Assembly: GCF_011397635.1 (NCBI RefSeq)
Contig: NC_064763.1
Location: 19,791,437 to 19,855,436, forward strand
From: Epinephelus fuscoguttatus
Lineage: Eukaryota; Chordata; Actinopteri; Perciformes; Serranidae
DNA: 64,000 nucleotides
Direction of reading: 5' to 3'
Both the position numbers and the translations under genes were made by a program. A model generated the notes under the pieces. That model did no database searches and was not told the DNA's origin. It saw only the letters and a list, made by a program, of their open reading frames with translations. This document shows, one piece after another, positions 58,518 through 64,000 of the stretch. The first letter of the stretch is position 1. The number at the start of each line of letters is the position of its first letter.

Positions 58518-58734
58518 ATAGTCCCACCCTTGAGACAGAAACCCACATGGACACACTGATTTTTTTTGCAATACAGTATGTTTCTGTGGAAAGGGGTGAA
58601 AAAATGTACACTCTCTCATGCCTAAATAACAGAATAGGTCAATTTCCACTGACTTCCAAAACCACTTTTATGACCAGCCTCAAAATGACAAACTTTACCG
58701 GTCTAAGGGCCACAGTTTGTCGTAGTGAATCGTC

Positions 58735-59090
58735 ATGAGACGGTCGCAGTTCTGCCCCAAAACTACTTGGTTAGGGTTAGGCAGCAAAACTGTGTGGTTA
58801 GGTTCAGGAAGACAGATGCAAGTTTTGCATTAAATTAGTACTTTGGTCGCATATTTCACAAACGATATGTAACTTATGTCACTAGCATGGCGTGTTACAC
58901 ATACTAGCATACTAGGCTGAAAAAAATATACACTAGGCTACTTTGTTATTAAAAGAAGTCAATGTTGACTTTGGGACACGAACACCAGTCTCCTGGGTGA
59001 AAGTCCTGACCCATCCACCACCTCTCCCACCCATCCTGTAGGGGCTTCTTTGATATTTGTAGAACATTACGCAGACTAAATCGCATTATG
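58735..59090. repeat. Dispersed repeat family copy
   Basis: 'GGTTAGGGTTAGGCAGCAAA', 'GGTTAGGTTCAGGAAG', then 'GGGACACGAACACCAGTCTC' and 'CTGGGTGAAAGTCCTGACCC' resemble motifs at 11840-11890 (GGGACGCGAACACCG), 13850 (GGTTAGGTTTAGGAAGTC) and 44500 (TTTCACCCAGGAG). Confidence 0.5.
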
Positions 59091-61339
59091 TGCCACGTTA
59101 TTTCCCCTTCTGCTGGAGTCATTATTACCACGGCCAATAGAGGGCACCACCTTACAATAAATGTAAGTATGGGTTGTACTACGCTGCTTGCACAGTTGAC
59201 GTATGAGATCATTTTTTCGGTAACCACCAATCACATCATAGTTTTCTATGGGCAATTATTACAATTAATGTCATGGCTGCTGTGCAAGTAAGATTGTCTT
59301 TATCATTTGTGGTATGGATTTGTTCTCACAGCACAAATATTCAGATACACATGCACATTTTTTTCCACTTTACAAAGCCTTATTTACATTTGTGAATCCT
59401 ATAAAACACGTCAATAATAGAATTTTTCTCTGTTGATCACTTCAATAATATACAAAGCCAAATTCATTTTGCATTGCACCTAATAATGTATTATTTCTGT
59501 GCACAGTCAATAACAGTGAAACCTTTTCACATTTCTGTAATAGCTTTATATGCCTTCTTCTCTCTTACACCATACACATAAAAATAAATCTCTGCCTTTT
59601 TTTCTTTTTGCAGCAATTTACAGTATATTAGACACTCAGCTCACCTACATTTCTCACACTGCAAGGATTTTGCTTAATACACAAAACTCAACAATGCTTT
59701 CCTGGGTAGTCTTTCATGAAACAGGACATTTTCGAGGATTAAAAATCAACTGTAAAACATATTCTGCATGCAACAGTGTAGCATAGAAACCTTGTGAGAC
59801 CAAAAAGACAACGTTTTCATATCCCTTCTTTAAAATTTCAACATTTTTCACACATTTAAATAGTTTGACGTTCATCCTGAAATTAGAAAACATTTTCAAA
59901 GGTTGGACAAGTGTCAGTAAAAGAAAAAAAGAAAAGAAAAGGCAAACATGGCAACGCAGAGTTTCTGCAAGACATATGACACACTGATCCCAAACAGTTT
60001 CGTCAAGGGTTTGACATATAAATATACTCATGAAAGTATCAACAGACACATTCTTATAGCTGCTTCACTGGCATTGACTGATTACATTTCTGCACACACT
60101 GACAGAGACCAAGTCCTCCTACTGGGACATGGACACATTTTCTGGAAAATAGTATCAGCACTGGATAAACAGTGTGGTGTTTCATTAGACAAACATTCCT
60201 CTGAGGCAGAAACCGCTGGCGAGAGGTAAACCTCAGTAGATAGAGCCAAATATTCCTTGACATCTAAATGAAACTGAAGTCAAGGAGTTAGAGAGGACAG
60301 AGCTTATCTGATGAAGCATATATCTTGATGAAATAAGTTGGAGTTTTGTAAAGCTAATGCTATTCAGTTTTATTTATCATAGTCCAGTAGTCCATAACAG
60401 GCCAGATTTCGTTTTTTTCTATGCTAAAGTGGGGGATACTTACTTTATATTATCCTCTTTTTTTGGTTTGCATGGTTTGGTTCTTTTTGCAATCTAATCA
60501 GGAAATGTACTCAATGAGTGGGAGAGACAAGGCTTTGTGGACTTGCTTTGTGTGACCAACCTGTGTGTCTGTAATTGAGTGCAGGGGTGTGTCAGTGCTG
60601 CACATGAGGCTGGGTGTGGCCAAGACACAGCAGAAAGCAGAGACAGAGCTGGGTCTTTTGTACAGTGCTTATTGATTTCTTTTCATTTCAATAAAGAAAC
60701 TTGTTTCTTGTCACAATTCCAGATGAATCAGTGAACTTGTTGGAGTCGGCAGATTCTAAGGTCTGGACCCAGGCTATACCAAAGCAAATTTCAGGAATGG
60801 ACTCCTGGTTTGGATTCCACCAATTGCTGCACCCACTAAAATCTGAATTGATGCAGGTAGAGTTTGCGACAGTACAACCAAAACAATAAACTAAAAGAGC
60901 ATAAAAATTTGGTGATTAATCTGTGTGGGTCCATCAGTGACCCTCATCAGACTGTAATAATTTGTGCAGTTTTAGAGTGGTCGGAAACCTGTGGGTGGTG
61001 CTTTATCAGACCCTTTTACCATCATCCACTGGCACAATTTTAAAGTGAATGATTTCTTGTTTGCCCTTGAGGCTGCCTGTTAGCTATTGCAAGGGCTCAT
61101 TAATGCTCAACATTAGGTATGGAGATGGACACAGCCTTCTGTCCAAACCCTGCATTCTTTTTGTCCATATTTGTGCACGTTTTCTGAAAGTTTACGGGTA
61201 CAGATGAAACAGAGCAGTACCACCTGTAAACAAGGAGGCAGTGTAGCATACTTCAAGCAAGATACGACTGTAGGAGATGACGACGAAATTTAAATAATGG
61301 CAGAACAGAATGAATGGCTAATATAGTAATATATATATA

Positions 61340-61525
61340 TATAAAAGGGAAACTCTTTTAGGAGCTGCACCTTTTCAAAATAAATCAAAAGTGTTAACAA
61401 TGGTACTGATACTATTCTTTCTCAGACCTGAATTAATATCATAAACACTCAGGCAACTAGTCGACTAACGGCCCTAAATGACAACTATTAGTCGACTAGG
61501 AAAATTCTTAGTTGGGGGCAGCCCT
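61340..61525 (-). mobile_element. Second copy of the 45.7-kb hAT-like MITE
   Basis: Reverse-strand text AGGGCTGCCCCCAACTAAGA, TAGTCGACTAATAGTTGTCA, GAGAAAGAATAGTATCAGTA and GTGCAGCTCCTAAAAGAGTT corresponds in order to 45727-46000. The far end is lost beside an (AT)n run. Confidence 0.6.
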
Positions 61526-63149
61526 GGTGAAAAGAACTCTTCATCCACATGTTGGGATGTATTTAATGGCCTCACAGACCACCAACCATATCTAACACTG
61601 CCTCTTTTTAAAGGTACAGTATTACGACCTCCGCCACTGTCCCCTGATTTGTTGTGTGAATTGCTCAACTCTGCCATCTAGTGCCATCCAACAGCTGCCA
61701 TCCATCATAAAGGATGCATGGAAGTATGAGGACAGTGACGTTTGCAATGCTCGAAATGGACATATCTATTTTCATGCATAAAGGGAGTATAAATGAGCCC
61801 TAAGCCGTATACTAATGAACCGTGGCTCTGTGTCTCTGCCTGCTGACCCCCAACTCAAACCAGTCAGCTTATATCTGATGCAGATCAGCTCTGCTCCTGA
61901 GAAATGTTTGTAAAATCACCAAAACATGATTGATATCTGCAGAACATACCTGCAGTGCAGAAACATAGCACATATTGAATTTCACTGCAACTCACATTGA
62001 TCCTACTTCATGGCGGGACTGTGCGCCCACAGTACATTTTTACTTTTACATGACAATCACACATGAATCAATGCAATGCAATGAAATGGCTTAAACAGGG
62101 TAACAGGATAATAACGTTGACATGTGAGCCTTGGCAGTGATGGAGCAGCGGAGACGTGTCAGAGTAAATCATTAAAACACTGGAATGACACTGATGGTTG
62201 GCTGTGAACAAAACATTTCTTTATTACCTTGGCAACACGTTAGGAAACTTGGAGTTGTGCCACCTTCAGCTACGCATTCCTGCTTTCTTTCCATACATTC
62301 TCTCTGCTTGCAAATCAAACCCTCCTCTTCAACATGTCACTAACTCAGAACTGCAGAGCGATGCCCCAGCCAGAGTTCAGAATATTTATGCCATAGAAAA
62401 CATAAACATAGAATCACAAAAGTATGGCATAAGCTCTCAGGGAAACCAGCCCTGATCTGCCTGATATGCCTGGTAAAAATAGCCCTGACTACCATATACG
62501 TCTTAAAAATCCCACACATACACACATGCACACATATGCACTCACCCAATCACACATGCACATGTATGCCGTTACATCTCGATTCTTCATAGTTCTGCTG
62601 AGCAAAAAAATAGGTTGAAATACTGCAGGCTGTGGATTTATTACAGTCTCTTATCGTGTTTCCCAGTTTCAAAGGTAAAAAAACGAAGAGATACAGCAGC
62701 TGTCGGAGTTCCTCGAAGGGGAAGAAAAATTTGTATGTATTTTTGCACCTCTGAAAGTGAATGCATATTTAATTCCAATATGGATTTTCACTTGGCAAAA
62801 TATCAGAAGCCAGAAAAAGTTGCATGCTTTGGATCAGTCTAATCTTTGTCTGTATGTGACAAGAAGAAGAAAAAAGAAAGTGATACAGCTTCAGGTGGAG
62901 AATGTGGATGAACAAGACAGAAGTAAAGCTACAGACGAGGCCTGCCAATGATTTAGTCTCTCAGCAGGACACATTGTGGTGTGTTAGTGCGCTCTCATCT
63001 ACTGCAGGCTGATGAGGTCACTTGAATTGTTGAAAAAGCTCTCTGACTGAACTCCAAGCACTGCCTTTAAAAGGCCACGCTCTCTCCACGGGCTCAGAAA
63101 AGGTAGGCTGAATATTGCACATCATGTCCACATGCCTTGATATTATCGA

Positions 63150-63239
63150 TCAGTGATACTGGTTTCTCCTTTTGTCCGACTCGGAGTTGTAGTCCCTGAG
63201 GCCAATGCTTTTATGGAGATTGAGAAGGGAGTCTCTTAG
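63150..63239 (-). CDS. Unrecognised gene, last coding exon
   Basis: After the acceptor CTTTTCATCCAG (63240-63242 on the minus strand) a 30-codon exon reads LRDSLLNLHKSIGLRDYNSE then SDKRRNQYH and stops at TGA 63150-63152. Its phase 0 start matches the phase 0 end of the exon at 63904. The residues are helical and charged (heptad-like L/L/L/I spacing), continuing the helix of the previous exon. I do not recognise the family. The compact basic-polar C-terminus is not a PDZ motif or a membrane anchor. Confidence 0.75.
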   Translation of the reverse strand, partial: LRDSLLNLHKSIGLRDYNSESDKRRNQYH

Positions 63240-63903
63240 CTGGATGAAAAGGCAGGAAAGACATAAGTCAGAGTTTGTACAAGAACACAAGTAATCAAAT
63301 GTTTAGATCACAGAGTGGGTCTACAGACAAAACAATCCAATGCTCACTGACTGAGACTGACTACATCTACACTGCTCCAACATGTTTCTGATAGTGTCCA
63401 CGAGTATGGACACACACGAGGTATCTGGGAAGTGATGCATGAGCTGAAACCATCTCTTAAATAGCAGTGAAAATATGCACTCTATTTCTTTGTTTAGTTG
63501 ATCTGCACACACTTTGAGTGCATGGCCAGGGATGCCATCAAGTCCTGGTATCTGATATCTGTTCCGTCAGATGAGCTTAAGATGGACGACTGAGACCTTT
63601 CCTGTGTAGACATGTTGTGAGTAAAGGGCTCAGGCTGTGCTCTCCTACAGTCTTCCACACCATTCACTGCCTTAAGATCAGGCGTCTCACACAGCAACAC
63701 TGTTTACGTCACTATCTTGCTCATCGAACCACTCGACTGCTCGAGTCTCTTTAAAAAGTTGTTTTGAGCATGATGAAGGTCTTCAGCTAAGTCGTTTGGA
63801 AACAAAGCGAAACAGAACTTTCTCAAAGAACTAAATTGACAACTCAGCCTATGACAGTATTTTGTGGTGCTGTACACTCCTTGTGTTTGACCGGCTCTCT
63901 CAC
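63240..63903 (-). other. Intron of the right-edge gene
   Basis: It is bounded by donor AAG|GTGAGAG and acceptor CATCCAG. A 68-codon frame at 63494-63700 lies inside but has no splice borders or domain, so I leave it out as coding. Confidence 0.7.
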
Positions 63904-64000
63904 CTTATCAAGCAGCAGCACTGATGATTTGATTATGTCTCTCCACTTCTGGAGCTCGTTGTCATGGTAACGCTGCTGGGAGTCCATGAGCTGCACCCAT
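63904..64000 (-). CDS. Unrecognised gene, penultimate coding exon (runs off the window)
   Basis: From the window edge the minus strand reads WVQLMDSQQRYHDNELQKWR then DIIKSSVLLLDK and ends at donor GATAAG|GTGAGAG (63904/63903). The 32 complete codons look like an amphipathic coiled coil. Spliced to 63239 it gives ...SVLLLDK-LRDSLLNLHKSIG with the helix unbroken. The rest of the gene lies beyond 64000, so function cannot be assigned. Coding confidence comes from continuous frame, codon quality, two good splice sites in matching phase and the shared helical pattern. Confidence 0.75.

Larger units (their letters stand above)
57009..63149 (-). other. Region downstream of the right-edge gene (long 3' UTR or intergenic)
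   Basis: No convincing coding sequence was found. It contains repeats at 58067-58517, 58735-59090 and 61340-61525, and an (AT)n run near 61327. AATAAA hexamers on the minus strand also occur closer to the gene, for example at about 62636-62641, so a shorter 3' UTR is equally possible. Confidence 0.35.

Noticed and set aside
63494..63700. 68-codon minus-strand frame that looks soluble and Ser-rich
   Set aside because: It lies within an intron whose borders are well defined and has no splice sites of its own in phase.
1..64000. CRISPR arrays, rRNA, canonical tRNA genes
   Set aside because: No regularly spaced identical repeats, rRNA text or complete tRNA cloverleaf was seen; the only tRNA-like boxes belong to SINE-like repeats.

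Overview
The window is vertebrate nuclear DNA and almost certainly from a ray-finned (teleost) fish. The genes have short exons and long introns with GT/AG borders. There are many microsatellites and a dense load of fish-type repeats: L2-like LINEs, Tc1/mariner, hAT-like and TTAA-flanked MITE-like elements. No operon, phage, plasmid or CRISPR structure is present.

Three genes can be supported. (1) On the + strand at the left edge (about 0.4-6.9 kb) is an LBH-family gene (limb-bud-and-heart transcription cofactor). It has a short first coding exon, an exon ending in ...AYQ, and the core LBH-domain exon (RLPSIVVEPTE, GELRWPP). A fourth exon may follow, reached from a splice donor that overlaps the stop codon of exon 3. 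(2) On the - strand, spanning about 21.3-53.2 kb, is a Dapper/Dishevelled-antagonist gene best matched to DACT3. Exon 1 lies in a CpG-rich block at 53.0-53.2 kb, a short coiled-coil exon at 25.8 kb, and a 1.65-kb terminal exon at 21.3-22.9 kb ending in the Dishevelled-PDZ-binding tail MTTV. A small exon between the first two may exist but was not located. (3) On the - strand at the right edge (63.15-64.0 kb) are the last two coding exons of a gene I do not recognise; its product ends in a charged helical segment.

The rest is intergenic or intronic sequence rich in mobile elements. Left to right: a MITE with a 16-bp perfect inverted repeat and a nested element (2.2-3.0 kb); a 57-bp minisatellite (5.3-5.9 kb); a hAT MITE with a perfect 8-bp target duplication (7.3 kb); a long-inverted-repeat element carrying a broken P2X7-C-terminus-like ORF (9.7-10.7 kb); a composite element with a LINE 5' piece (10.8-12.1 kb); a Russian-doll nest of three elements (13.5-15.4 kb); a 1.4-kb degenerate GTA/TAG satellite with a nearby telomere-like TTAGGG run (16.8-18.8 kb); GGTTC-type repeats (26.3-28.3 kb); two tail-to-tail L2 LINE fragments (32.8-34.1 kb); a nested MITE pair (35.2-37.2 kb); another LINE fragment (41.0-41.8 kb); a TTAA MITE (42.0-42.6 kb); hAT-like and SINE-like copies (44-47 kb); and a fold-back Tc1 element (54.9-55.6 kb).

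Functionally, DACT3 family members modulate Wnt signalling through Dishevelled, and LBH proteins are transcriptional cofactors linked to Wnt-responsive development. No mechanistic link between the two loci can be read from the sequence. I found no convincing new biological system. The most interesting items are the stop/donor overlap in the LBH-like gene, the fold-back Tc1, the nested elements, and the GTA satellite with a telomere-like run.
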